Assembly: GCA_015486215.1 (NCBI GenBank)
Contig: WFSA01000148.1
Location: forward strand, 1-38,798
DNA: 38,798 bases
Source: Anaerolineae bacterium
GTDB lineage: Bacteria > Chloroflexota > Anaerolineae > Promineifilales > Promineifilaceae
Direction: 5' to 3'
Part shown: one piece after another, positions 16,939 to 25,091 of the stretch
How the letters are laid out: every line of letters begins with the position of its first letter
How positions within the stretch are numbered: position 1 is the first letter of the stretch
Notes under the pieces: model-generated
What the model saw: only the letters and a program-made list of their open reading frames with translations
Told to the model about the DNA's origin: nothing
Database searches by the model: none
Program-made: the position numbers and the translations under genes

Positions 16939-18030
16939 ATGATAGATTTCCGATTAGATGAAGAGCAAAAAATGTTGACCGACGCGATTGCGCGGTATTC
17001 ACGGGAGATGGTTCGCCCTGTTCATCGTGATGCAGAGGAAAATCGAGCGATCCCGTCGGCCGTTGTGGAGGCGGGCTGGGAGATGGGGGTGTTGCCGAGC
17101 GGTATTCCAGAGGAGTACGGCGGCTTTGGCGAGTATTCGGCGGTGACGGGTGCGGTGGCGACAGAGGCGTTTGCATGGGGCGATCTGGCGGTGACGATGA
17201 GCTTGATGACCCCCAATTTAGTCGCCGTACCGTTGATGCTGTCGGGGACGGAAGCGCAGAAAAAACGGTATTTGCCCGCCTTTTGCGAAGAGCGGATGCC
17301 TGATATGACAGCGGCGATCACCGAACCTCGCATTCAATTTTCGCCTTATACATTGCAGACAACGGCCGTTTTCAAAAACGGCCTTTATTATCTCAACGGC
17401 GAAAAAACGATGGTTCCGCTGGCTGATTTAGCCCAAACGATCCTCGTTTACGCCAGCGAAGGGAGCAAAACGGAAGCGTTCCTTGTCCCAGCCGACACGG
17501 TCGGCCTCACCATTGGCGAACGGGATAAGTTGATGGGCGTGCAAGCGTTGCCCACTTTCAAAGTATCGCTCAACGATTGCGTCATTCCAGCTGCCAACAA
17601 ATTGGGCGGTGGTGATGGGATTGATTTTGACAAGATTATGAGTCATAGCCGTGTCGCCTTAGGTGCGGCGGCGGTCGGGATGGCACGCGCGGGGTTTGAA
17701 TACGCCCGCGATTACGCTAAAGAGCGGGTGCAGTTCGACGAACCTATCGCCCATCGTCAATCCATCGCCTTCATGTTGGCGGAGATGGCGACCGATGTGG
17801 ACGAAGCGCGGCTGATGGTATGGGAAGCGGCGTGGAAATTGGATCGAGGCGAGGATGCTGTGCGGGAAACGGCCGTTCTCAAGCGGCACATCGACGAAAT
17901 GGTCGTCCGCAACGCCGATCGTGCCCTGCAAATTCTCGGCGGCTACGGCTACATCCGCGAATATCCTGTTGAATTATGGCTGCGTAACGCACGCGGTTTT
18001 GCAACCTTTGATGGGTTAGCCATCATCTAA
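16939..18030 (+). CDS. Acyl-CoA dehydrogenase family protein with degenerate active-site motifs
   Basis: A 363-residue flavoprotein-fold member of the acyl-CoA dehydrogenase family (first step of beta-oxidation in canonical members). The ATG at 16939 has GAAGGAGAAG upstream. The N-terminal helical domain, a middle beta-domain and a C-terminal helical domain (RVALGAAAVGMARAGFEYARDYAKERVQF-type region; ILGGYGYIREYPVE) are visible. The usual TEP-G-A-G-S-D flavin/substrate loop reads TEPRIQFSPYT. The IYEGT motif with the catalytic glutamate is replaced by TFDGLAII at the very C-terminus, and the protein is ~15-20 residues short. It precedes a fully canonical paralogue by ~100 bp, so it may be a non-catalytic partner in a hetero-oligomer, or use another base. 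Family certain, activity uncertain. Confidence 0.85.
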   Translation: MIDFRLDEEQKMLTDAIARYSREMVRPVHRDAEENRAIPSAVVEAGWEMGVLPSGIPEEYGGFGEYSAVTGAVATEAFAWGDLAVTMSLMTPNLVAVPLMLSGTEAQKKRYLPAFCEERMPDMTAAITEPRIQFSPYTLQTTAVFKNGLYYLNGEKTMVPLADLAQTILVYASEGSKTEAFLVPADTVGLTIGERDKLMGVQALPTFKVSLNDCVIPAANKLGGGDGIDFDKIMSHSRVALGAAAVGMARAGFEYARDYAKERVQFDEPIAHRQSIAFMLAEMATDVDEARLMVWEAAWKLDRGEDAVRETAVLKRHIDEMVVRNADRALQILGGYGYIREYPVELWLRNARGFATFDGLAII

Positions 18031-18036
18031 AGAAGT

Positions 18037-18121
18037 GTAGAGATAGAGGGTAGAGACAGAGGGAAACGCGCAAAAGTGGCGTTGTGCGTGTCTCTCTATC
18101 TCTATCTCTCGTCTCTATACT
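18037..18121. repeat. GAGATA/TATCTC intergenic hairpin 2
   Basis: GTAGAGATAGAGGGTAGAGA and the inverted TCTCTCTATCTCTATCTCTC arms fill the gap between the two acyl-CoA dehydrogenase genes. Same sequence style as 16846-16922 and 23045-23094. Confidence 0.75.
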
Positions 18122-18134
18122 TTACGGAGTAATT

Positions 18135-19409
18135 ATGATTGATTTTGAACTACCCTCATTTATTCAAAACCAGAACCAACTGATTAAGATGGTTGCGGAA
18201 CAAGCAATGCGGCCGTTTTCGCGCGATTTGGATGAGAATGAGCATACACGCCCCGATGCGTTTGTTGATATGACATGGCCGTTTACAAAAGAGATGATGA
18301 AGCGTGATTTGAAACGGATACAAACGGCTATTGATGCGAACGGTGTATCTAAAAACGGCTCCGCGCCTAAAAAAGAGAAGAAGGTCAACATGGGCGCGTT
18401 GTCGCTGATTTTGATGATTGAGCAATTGAGCTGGGGCGACACAGGGCAATACCTTTGCCTGCCGCACCCGATGTTGGCTGGCGCAGCCGTTTCCTCATCT
18501 GGCACACCCGAACAGCAGATCAAATTCCTCAGCCGCTTCACCGAAGGAGACCCCAAATGGGGGGCGATGGCGATCACCGAGCCGGGAGCGGGGTCTGACA
18601 ATAGCTCGATGCGAACAACGGCCGTTCTCGACCCCGACACCAACGAATGGATTCTCAATGGCGAGAAAATCTTCATCACCAGCGGCGGCATGGCGTTGGA
18701 AGAGTCGGATGGCATCTGTATCGTCTGGGCGACAATTGATCCCGACGCGGGACGGGCGGGCATCAAATCATTTGTCGTCGAAGCGCATAATCCGGGCGTG
18801 ACTGTCGCTAAACCAGAGCATAAGCTCGGCATTCGCGCCAGCGATACGGTATCGCTCCATTTCAACAACGCTCGCGTGCCTTACGAAAATTTGCTCGGCA
18901 ATCCTGAAATCAAGCAGAAAAGCCGCAAAGGGTTCAAAGGGGCGATGAAGACATTCGACTCCTCCCGTCCGGCCGTCGCCGCCAGCGCGATGGGGACGGC
19001 TCGCGCCGCCCTTGAGTTCACGCTGGAAACGCTGGAAAAAGAGGGTGTTGTGATTGATTATCGCAAGAGCAAATTTGAGATGACGGCCGTTGAAGCCGAC
19101 CTCATGGAAATGGAAGCGCGATACAAAGGCGCGTGGCTGCTCACCCTCCGCGCCACCGCCCAAATCGCCCACAACGAGAGCAATCGCTTGGAAGCCAGCA
19201 TGTGCAAATTCCGCGCTGGCGAAGCCGTCACCTGGATCACCCAAAAAGCGGTCGAACTGCTCGGCCCGCTCGGCTACTCCCGCGACATGCTGGTCGAAAA
19301 ATGGATGCGCGATGCCAAAATCAACGACATCTATGAAGGCACGAAGCAGATCAATCAACTGATTGTCGCTCGCAGTATTCTTGGCTATACGCGCCGTGAA
19401 CTCAAATAG
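18135..19409 (+). CDS. Acyl-CoA dehydrogenase (FadE-like, canonical)
   Basis: A 424-residue FAD enzyme introducing the 2,3-trans double bond into acyl-CoA. I chose the ATG at 18135 because TTACGGAGTAA lies just upstream; the in-frame codon at 18084 falls in the preceding repeat. The flavin loop AITEPGAGSDNSSMRTTAV, the GEKIFITSGG motif and the C-terminal IYEGTKQINQ with the predicted catalytic base Glu401 are all present. An insertion near residues 65-85 (KNGSAPKKEKKVNMG) is longer than in short-chain enzymes. Together with the preceding degenerate paralogue and downstream FadN and FadA it completes a beta-oxidation cycle. Chain-length preference is unknown. Confidence 0.93.
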   Translation: MIDFELPSFIQNQNQLIKMVAEQAMRPFSRDLDENEHTRPDAFVDMTWPFTKEMMKRDLKRIQTAIDANGVSKNGSAPKKEKKVNMGALSLILMIEQLSWGDTGQYLCLPHPMLAGAAVSSSGTPEQQIKFLSRFTEGDPKWGAMAITEPGAGSDNSSMRTTAVLDPDTNEWILNGEKIFITSGGMALEESDGICIVWATIDPDAGRAGIKSFVVEAHNPGVTVAKPEHKLGIRASDTVSLHFNNARVPYENLLGNPEIKQKSRKGFKGAMKTFDSSRPAVAASAMGTARAALEFTLETLEKEGVVIDYRKSKFEMTAVEADLMEMEARYKGAWLLTLRATAQIAHNESNRLEASMCKFRAGEAVTWITQKAVELLGPLGYSRDMLVEKWMRDAKINDIYEGTKQINQLIVARSILGYTRRELK

Positions 19410-19422
19410 AACGCGGCATGTA

Positions 19423-19496
19423 AGGGCGGGATTGCGCGGAATGGCGTTGGTAGAAACAAAACCAGCTTGCCTCCGCGCAATCTCGCCCCTACGCAG
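19423..19496. repeat. REP-like hairpin after the acyl-CoA dehydrogenase
   Basis: GGCGGGATTGCGCGGA and TCCGCGCAATCTCGCCCC form a long near-perfect inverted repeat 14 bp after the stop codon. No clear U-tract. It may stabilise the 3' end of the upstream transcript. Confidence 0.65.
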
Positions 19497-19604
19497 ATAA
19501 ATATCATCATTAGAATCACTGTCTATTTGGTTCGCCGCTATCCTCTTGTTTTTATTTACGCTATACTATGGTCAATGTAATTCTGACAGCAAGAGGTGAA
19601 TGAA

Positions 19605-20018
19605 ATGGAATCTTTATCATTTGATTTGAGCGACGTTAAGACAGTCTACGACAGCTCTGGAAACCAAAAAGAGGTCATTCTTAGCTACCAAAAGTTTCGA
19701 CAAATCAAAGAATTCCTTTTTCAGTTCCGTTCTGATGATCGGGATGAATCTCGGCGTATAGTTGAGCAGGAAAAAGCGGTGATGGATCGAGAAGAATCCG
19801 CTTATCACAAATTACATCCTTCATTGTTAGAAAAGTATCCGAATCAATATGTGGCAATTTATGGCGGGGAGTTGGTTGACCACGATAGCGATCAAGTTGA
19901 CCTATATTTGCGCGTCAAATCTCGCTATCCAGATAGATTCGTTTGGATAGCACCCGTTCATGCAGAGCCAGAAGAGATTTATGTCACCCGTTCCCCTCGT
20001 TTTGATGGAGCGGGCTGA
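19605..20018 (+). CDS. Small DUF5678-like protein, first gene of a two-gene cassette
   Basis: 137 residues, soluble. The ATG at 19605 lies 8 nt after AGAGG; a GTG at 19596 overlaps that site and is less likely. The N-terminus (KEVILSYQKFRQIKEFL) resembles the operator-binding end of small antitoxins. The middle is charged and helical. The C-terminal part (LEKYPNQYVAIYGGELVDHD, then PDRFVWIAPV) fits the DUF5678 pattern of a short beta-rich domain. The stop codon overlaps the ATG of the downstream aspartic protease by one base, so the two are translationally coupled. Role unknown: it might be substrate, inhibitor or partner of that protease. Recognition of DUF5678 is by pattern only. Confidence 0.7.
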   Translation: MESLSFDLSDVKTVYDSSGNQKEVILSYQKFRQIKEFLFQFRSDDRDESRRIVEQEKAVMDREESAYHKLHPSLLEKYPNQYVAIYGGELVDHDSDQVDLYLRVKSRYPDRFVWIAPVHAEPEEIYVTRSPRFDGAG

Positions 20019-20410
20019 TGATTTATACGCATGAATATGATACAGAGTACGCCTTCGGCCCCGCATTACCCATCATTGACATAACTATCTCGTCTATTGA
20101 TGGCGCATATGACAGCGAAGAGATGCGAGCGTTAATTGATTCTGGAGCCGATGCCACCATAATTCCCCTGAATGTATTGAGTAGTGTTAACGCAGATAAA
20201 GTTAGGCGAGCGCGAATGCGTTGGGGATCGCACCACAGTCGTACTTATGATGTTTATCTGGTCATGTTGCAAATTGGACAGTTTCAAATACGCGGTGTGC
20301 GTGTTTTGGCAGATAAATTCAGCGACGAAATTATATTAGGACGTAACGCGCTGAATCAGATGATTGTGACATTAAATGGTTTAGCTAATGTCGTAGAAAT
20401 TTCACAATAA
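20018..20410 (+). CDS. Retropepsin-like (clan AA) aspartic protease
   Basis: A 130-residue predicted single-lobe aspartic protease, which would act as a homodimer. The catalytic motif is ALI-D41-S-G-A-D-A-T-I-I-P, a D-S-G variant of D-T-G, followed by the alpha/beta core and EIILGRNALNQMIV, matching the conserved I-L-G-R-(D/N) flap partner near the C-terminus. No signal peptide or membrane segment, so it should be cytosolic. It starts inside the stop codon of the preceding DUF5678-like gene (TGATG). The pair interrupts the beta-oxidation cluster and has no evident metabolic link to it. Substrate unknown. Confidence 0.82.
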   Translation: MIYTHEYDTEYAFGPALPIIDITISSIDGAYDSEEMRALIDSGADATIIPLNVLSSVNADKVRRARMRWGSHHSRTYDVYLVMLQIGQFQIRGVRVLADKFSDEIILGRNALNQMIVTLNGLANVVEISQ

Positions 20411-20496
20411 ATGAATAATTAGTGATGAATTAGGGCAACCCAACCCCCTGATAGGCGCGACCATCAATAATTCATGATTAACAATTCATTATTCGA

Positions 20497-20642
20497 CATG
20501 GTTCAAATTAGGGTAAATCATCTTTACAGTGTTGGGCATGGCGACACCATGCCCGTACCATGATCACTCGTGTAGGGGCTTGGCGTTGCCATGCCCAATG
20601 CCACAAACAGTGTAAAGATGAAATGTTCATTATTGAACCATG
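20497..20642. mobile_element. MITE-like element, family G, copy G2
   Basis: CATGGTTCAAATTAGGG... to ATTGAACCATG, with inner hairpins GGGCATGGCGA / TTGCCATGCCC and an AGTGTAAAGATG motif shared with 68-213. It ends 30 bp upstream of the fadN start and so forms part of its leader or promoter region. Confidence 0.75.
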
Positions 20643-20672
20643 TCCATTATTCATTATTACCAAGGAGACCAC

Positions 20673-23045
20673 ATGAGTTATCGCATTGATAAAGTCGCCA
20701 TTATTGGCGCAGGAACGATGGGGGGCGGCATTGCTGCTCACCTTGCCAACATTGGCATTCCCGTCGTTCTGTTAGACATTGTTCCCCCCAATTTGACCGA
20801 TGAAGAGAAGAATGATCCAGCCGCGCGCAATCGTATTGTGCAGAGTTTGTTTACGCGCATGGCGAAGGCGAAACCCGCCAATTTGGCGCGGAAAGATCGG
20901 GCTGACCTCATCAGTATCGGCAATACCGAAGATGATTTTGACAAAATCGCGGATGCGGATTGGATTATTGAGGTGATTATCGAACAGTTGGCTCCAAAAC
21001 AGGCGTTGATGGAGCGGATTGAGGCGGTTCGCAAGCCAGGTAGCTTTGTGACTTCCAATACGTCGGGTATTCCGATCAATGAGATTGCAAACGGCCGTTC
21101 TTCCGATTTCAAAGCGCACTTCCTCGGCACCCATTTCTTCAATCCCCCCCGTTACCTCAAACTGCTGGAACTCATCCCCACCGCCGACACCGATCCCGCC
21201 GCGCTGGAGTTCTTCAAAGCATTCGGGACTGACGTGCTGGGCAAAGGCGTGGTCGTTTGCAAAGATACCCCCAACTTCATCGGCAACCGCTTCTTCGCCA
21301 TCGCCGCCAGTTATGCGATTGAGAAAGCGTTGGTCGGCGGCTTCTCCGTCACCGACACCGACATGATCACTGGGCCGCTGATTGGCCGCCCGAAAACGGC
21401 CACCTTCCGCCTGATGGATTTGGTCGGGCTGGACATTATGGGGCATGTGATCAGCAATCTGTACGCCGCCACTCCCGATGATGCGTACCGCGACATTTTA
21501 GTCGCCGAGAAAAGCCATACCTTAGTCAACACAATGATCAAAAATGGCTGGCTGGGGAACAAAAGCAAGCAAGGGTTCTCCAAAAAAGTTTTTGTAGACG
21601 GCAAACGGGAATTCCATACGCTGAATTTAGCCACGCTGGAGTATGAACCATCTGGCAAGACGCGGTACGAATCGGTGGGCAAGGTTCGTAAAGTTGAGGA
21701 TTTGGGCGAACGTCTGCGCGGTTTGCTGGCATTTGACGATGCGGCCGCCAATTATGCCCGAGACGTGCTGTTCTATGGCTTCGCCTACGCCGCTTATGTT
21801 GCGCCTGAAATCGCGTACAAATTGAGCGATGTGGATGACGCGATGCGCTGGGGCTTTGCCCATGAAGCTGGCCCGTTTGAAATGTGGGATATGCTCGGCG
21901 TGGCCGAAACGGCCGAAAAGATGGAAGCGGCCGGTTTACAGGTCGCCGATTGGGTGAAGGAGATGTTGGCGAGCGGCCGCACCTCCTTCTACAGTGACGA
22001 AGATGTGTATGATTGGGATAGCAAAACGGCCGTCACCCTCCCCATCGACAAAAATATCATCCACCTTGAAGGGTTGAACAAAGTCGAAAGCAACATGAGC
22101 GCAAATTTGCGCGATATGGGCGACGGCATCGCCCTGTTGGAGTTCACCTCCAAGATGAACGCCATCGACGCGGACATTATCGAGATGACGCATAAAGCGT
22201 TAGCGCGGCTAGACAGCGATTTTGACGGGCTGGTCATCGGTAACGAGGGCGCGAATTTCAGCGTCGGGGCGAATATTTTCGCCGTCGCCGTCTCTGCTCA
22301 GCAAGGGATGTGGGATCAGTTGGACGCGATGATTCACGGCTTGCAGGATGCGACCTTTAAGCTACAACATGCACCAAAACCAGTGGTAACGGCCGTTCAC
22401 CAAATGGCACTCGGCGGCGGCAACGAGTACGCGATGGCTGGCTGGGAAGCGGTCGTCGCCCATGAGTCATACATGGGATTGGTCGAGTTCGGCGTGGGTC
22501 TCATCCCCGCTGGCGGTGGCTGTAAGGAGACGTTACGCCGTCGCCTCAACCCCGTCATGGCCGACGCAAACGCCGACGTATTGCCGACGATGCAATCCGT
22601 CTTTGAACAAATCGCCCTTGCAAAGGTTGCCACCAGCGCATGGGAAGCGCGGACGATGGGATACGTTCACAATGACGACACCATCGTGATGAATAGTGAC
22701 CATCGCTTTGCCAAAGCGAAACAACGCGCCATGCAGCTTGTCGCTGCTGGCACGCGCCCGCCAGAGGTTGAAAAAATCTATGCGGCTGGGCGTGATGTGT
22801 ATTACGCTTTGCAAATGGGGATCAAAGGGTTGCAATGGGGCAATTATGCTAGTGAGCATGACGCACTCGTCGCTAAAAAGCTGGCGTACATCCTCTGCGG
22901 TGGTGACAGCAGCGCGGCGGGATGGGTTGACCCATGGGTCATCCTCGATTTGGAACGGCAGATGTTCATGGAATTGCTGCACGAGCAAAAGACGATTGAT
23001 CGGATGATGCACATGCTGCAAACGGGCAAACCGTTACGGAATTAG
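20673..23045 (+). CDS. fadN: 3-hydroxyacyl-CoA dehydrogenase/enoyl-CoA hydratase, FadN type
   Basis: A 790-residue bifunctional beta-oxidation enzyme, almost exactly the length of Bacillus FadN. The ATG at 20673 follows AAGGAGA. The dehydrogenase comes first: VAIIGAGTMGGGIAAHLAN (NAD-binding, Gly12/14/17), then GTHFFNPPRYLKLLELIP and the second HCDH domain to about residue 420. The hydratase/isomerase domain (about 475-700) follows, with NFSVGANIF, ALGGGNEYAMAG and GLVEFGVGLIPAGGG holding the acidic residues expected in FadN. The reversed domain order relative to E. coli FadB is characteristic. FadN normally works with FadA, here 730 bp downstream beyond the VapBC-like pair, and with FadE-type dehydrogenases, here upstream. 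Confidence 0.95.
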   Translation: MSYRIDKVAIIGAGTMGGGIAAHLANIGIPVVLLDIVPPNLTDEEKNDPAARNRIVQSLFTRMAKAKPANLARKDRADLISIGNTEDDFDKIADADWIIEVIIEQLAPKQALMERIEAVRKPGSFVTSNTSGIPINEIANGRSSDFKAHFLGTHFFNPPRYLKLLELIPTADTDPAALEFFKAFGTDVLGKGVVVCKDTPNFIGNRFFAIAASYAIEKALVGGFSVTDTDMITGPLIGRPKTATFRLMDLVGLDIMGHVISNLYAATPDDAYRDILVAEKSHTLVNTMIKNGWLGNKSKQGFSKKVFVDGKREFHTLNLATLEYEPSGKTRYESVGKVRKVEDLGERLRGLLAFDDAAANYARDVLFYGFAYAAYVAPEIAYKLSDVDDAMRWGFAHEAGPFEMWDMLGVAETAEKMEAAGLQVADWVKEMLASGRTSFYSDEDVYDWDSKTAVTLPIDKNIIHLEGLNKVESNMSANLRDMGDGIALLEFTSKMNAIDADIIEMTHKALARLDSDFDGLVIGNEGANFSVGANIFAVAVSAQQGMWDQLDAMIHGLQDATFKLQHAPKPVVTAVHQMALGGGNEYAMAGWEAVVAHESYMGLVEFGVGLIPAGGGCKETLRRRLNPVMADANADVLPTMQSVFEQIALAKVATSAWEARTMGYVHNDDTIVMNSDHRFAKAKQRAMQLVAAGTRPPEVEKIYAAGRDVYYALQMGIKGLQWGNYASEHDALVAKKLAYILCGGDSSAAGWVDPWVILDLERQMFMELLHEQKTIDRMMHMLQTGKPLRN

Positions 23046-23094
23046 ATAGAGGGTAGAGATAGAGGAATTAACGGCCTCAGTCTCTATCTTTCCT
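23045..23094. repeat. GAGATA/TATCTC intergenic hairpin 3
   Basis: AGATAGAGGGTAGAGATAGAGG and TCTCTATCTTTCC arms occupy the gap between fadN and the antitoxin-like gene. Shorter than the copies at 16846 and 18037. Confidence 0.65.
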
Positions 23095-23110
23095 TATAGA
23101 ATGAGGTGGA

Positions 23111-23359
23111 ATGATGATTGAGATGGATTATGAGACAACATTACAAGGGGTTCGGCAGTGGTCGTTGCCTATGCGTGTAAATTTTATGCAAGATATGTTA
23201 TCAATGATTTCATCAGAAGTAACATTACCACGTCAAAAAAGAGACACCTATTCCCAAGCTTTGGGATTAGCCGCTTCGGATGACATTATATGGACAGATG
23301 AAATGGTTGATCTCGTGATTCAAGAAGAGAGAATGAAAAAATATGGGCTTGGGGAATAA
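23111..23359 (+). CDS. Antitoxin-like small protein of a PIN-domain toxin
   Basis: 82 residues. GAGGTGGA precedes two consecutive ATGs (23111 and 23114). The protein has an N-terminal helix (LQGVRQWSLPMRVNFMQDML) and a C-terminal tail (DEMVDLVIQEERMKKYGLGE) like the toxin-wrapping tails of PIN antitoxins, commonly DEEV...W..ERR..KYG. No clear DNA-binding fold can be named. The stop is 5 bp before the PIN gene, and antitoxin-first order is typical. Codon use is more AT-rich than the adjacent fad genes and the gene has no ACGGCCGT palindrome, suggesting acquisition. Confidence 0.7.
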   Translation: MMIEMDYETTLQGVRQWSLPMRVNFMQDMLSMISSEVTLPRQKRDTYSQALGLAASDDIIWTDEMVDLVIQEERMKKYGLGE

Positions 23360-23364
23360 TAATC

Positions 23365-23784
23365 ATGCATATTTTGCTTGATACCAATGTGGTGTTGGAT
23401 GTTTTGTTGGCACGACAGAAATGGCTTGAAAGTTCTGGAGCCATATGGCGTAAATCTGACGAAGGCGTACTTACTGCCTATCTCGGAGCTACTACATTTA
23501 CAGATATATTTTATATTGTGCGACGGTCTAAAGATATTGAGATCGCCCGCCAGTCTGTAGAAATCTGTCTCAATGCTTTTACTATTTGCGAAGTTAATCG
23601 CGGGATATTAGAAGCCGCGCAAGCAAAATCAGGCAGCGATTTTGAAGATAATATCTTAATTGCTTGTGCTGGGATGTACAATTTAGATGGCATCGTGACA
23701 CGAGATAAAAAGGGATTCAAAGATGCAACGATTCCAGTCTACACACCAGAAGAATTACTGCAGGAGATAACTAAAAATGAGTAG
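23365..23784 (+). CDS. PIN-domain ribonuclease toxin, VapC-like
   Basis: A 139-residue PIN domain, the metal-dependent RNase fold of VapC toxins. The acidic set is visible: Asp6 in LLDTNVVLDVLL, Asp47 in TFTDIFYIVRR, the DFEDN cluster (Asp92, Glu94, Asp95) and Asp114 in VTRDKKGF. Length is standard. The ATG at 23365 follows a GGGGAATAA context with only a modest ribosome binding site, as expected for a toxin translated in step with the upstream antitoxin. Its last 8 bp overlap the start of fadA in another frame, so toxin translation reaches the thiolase start. AT-rich codon use differs from fadN and fadA. Confidence 0.88.
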   Translation: MHILLDTNVVLDVLLARQKWLESSGAIWRKSDEGVLTAYLGATTFTDIFYIVRRSKDIEIARQSVEICLNAFTICEVNRGILEAAQAKSGSDFEDNILIACAGMYNLDGIVTRDKKGFKDATIPVYTPEELLQEITKNE

Positions 23785-24955
23785 AGAAGCAGTCATTGTA
23801 GCGGCGAGCAGAACGGCCGTTGGCAAATCAAGAAAAGGGACAACCCGCAACTGGCGGTCGGACGATATGGCCGCGGCGGTTATTCAAGAGTTGATGAAAC
23901 AGGCAGAAGGGTTAGACCCCTACGCCATCGACGACGTAATTATCGGCTGTGCGATGCCTGAAGGGGCGCAAGGGCTGAACTTTGCCCGCGGCATTGTGCT
24001 GCGGGCGGGATTGCCCGTTGATATTCCGGGCATGACGGTGAACCGCTTCTGCTCCAGCGGCCTGCAAACCATCGCCATTGCCGCCGAGCGGATTATTGCC
24101 GACGGCGCAGATTGCATCATCGCTGGCGGGGCGGAGACGATGAGCATGGTTCCCATGACTGGTTTCCGCATCAATCCCAACCCGTACATGGTCGAGAATA
24201 TGCCCGAAGTGTACATGGGGATGGGGTTCACGGCCGAGCGGGTGGCGGACGAGTACAATGTGACCCGTGAAGAGATGGATGAGTTTGCGTACCGCAGTCA
24301 CATGCGGGCGATGGATGCGATGAAAAACGGCCGTTTTGCCGAAGAAATCCTACCCATCGAAGTTGAAGAGGTGACAGTGGGGAAAAACGGCCGTGAGAGC
24401 CGCACCATCATCTTCGATCAAGATGAACACATTCGCCCCAGCACGACGGTTGCCGGGCTGAACAAATTGCGCCCCGTTTTCAAACAGGGCGGGCGCGTCA
24501 CCGCTGGCAACTCGTCGCCGTTGAGCGACGGCGCGGCGGGCGTTATCGTCATGGAGCGCAAAATGGCGGAGTCGATGGGGTTGACCCCGTTGGTGAAGTA
24601 CACGGGCTTCAATGTCGCTGGTGTGCGGCCGGAAGTGATGGGGATTGGGCCGATTGCGGCCGTGCCGCGTTTGCTCAAACGGAGCGGCATCAGCCTGAGC
24701 GACATCGGCCTGATCGAGTTGAACGAGGCGTTCGCGGCGCAAGCGGTCGCTGTCATTCGTGAGTTGGGATTGGACGAGGAGATTACCAATGTCAACGGCG
24801 GCGCGATTGCGTTAGGCCATCCGCTGGGCGCGACGGGGGCGAAGTTGACGGTGCAGATCATCCACGAGATGAAGCGTCGCGGCACGGCGTTGGGCATGGT
24901 GACGATGTGTATCGGCGGCGGGATGGGTGCGGCCGGGATTTTTGAGAATATATAA
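23777..24955 (+). CDS. fadA: Acetyl-CoA C-acyltransferase (3-ketoacyl-CoA thiolase)
   Basis: A 392-residue thiolase that cleaves 3-ketoacyl-CoA in the last step of beta-oxidation. The catalytic residues are Cys92 (VNRFCSSGLQ), His348 (GGAIALGHPLGATG) and Cys378 (CIGGGMGAAG), at the normal spacing for the family. The ATG at 23777 lies inside the VapC-like gene with an 8-bp overlap; the upstream CAGGAGATAAC gives a good ribosome binding site. It is the natural partner of FadN. Repeats follow within a few bases of the stop codon. A biosynthetic thiolase role is less likely in this context. Confidence 0.95.
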   Translation: MSREAVIVAASRTAVGKSRKGTTRNWRSDDMAAAVIQELMKQAEGLDPYAIDDVIIGCAMPEGAQGLNFARGIVLRAGLPVDIPGMTVNRFCSSGLQTIAIAAERIIADGADCIIAGGAETMSMVPMTGFRINPNPYMVENMPEVYMGMGFTAERVADEYNVTREEMDEFAYRSHMRAMDAMKNGRFAEEILPIEVEEVTVGKNGRESRTIIFDQDEHIRPSTTVAGLNKLRPVFKQGGRVTAGNSSPLSDGAAGVIVMERKMAESMGLTPLVKYTGFNVAGVRPEVMGIGPIAAVPRLLKRSGISLSDIGLIELNEAFAAQAVAVIRELGLDEEITNVNGGAIALGHPLGATGAKLTVQIIHEMKRRGTALGMVTMCIGGGMGAAGIFENI

Positions 24956-25080
24956 GGCCATTTATGAAAAATAATTATACGTTTGTCATTCCCCCATCCC
25001 CATCTTCACGAAGTGCCTGTCCTCACGAAGGTGGGGATGGGATGGGGGCGGGAATGACAACTTTCGTAGTTAGATAAATC
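24956..25080. mobile_element. MITE-like element, family F, copy F4
   Basis: TAAGGCCATTTATGAAAAAT, TTTGTCATTCCC, hairpins and GCGGGAATGACAAC. Matches 11629-11891 without its nested insert, which confirms the empty-site sequence there. It starts right after the fadA stop. Confidence 0.75.
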
Positions 25081-25091
25081 CTTGTTCCTTA

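Noticed and set aside
18164-18868. 234-residue minus-strand frame antisense to the acyl-CoA dehydrogenase
   Set aside because: Antisense shadow of a canonical gene with conserved motifs; no ribosome binding site.
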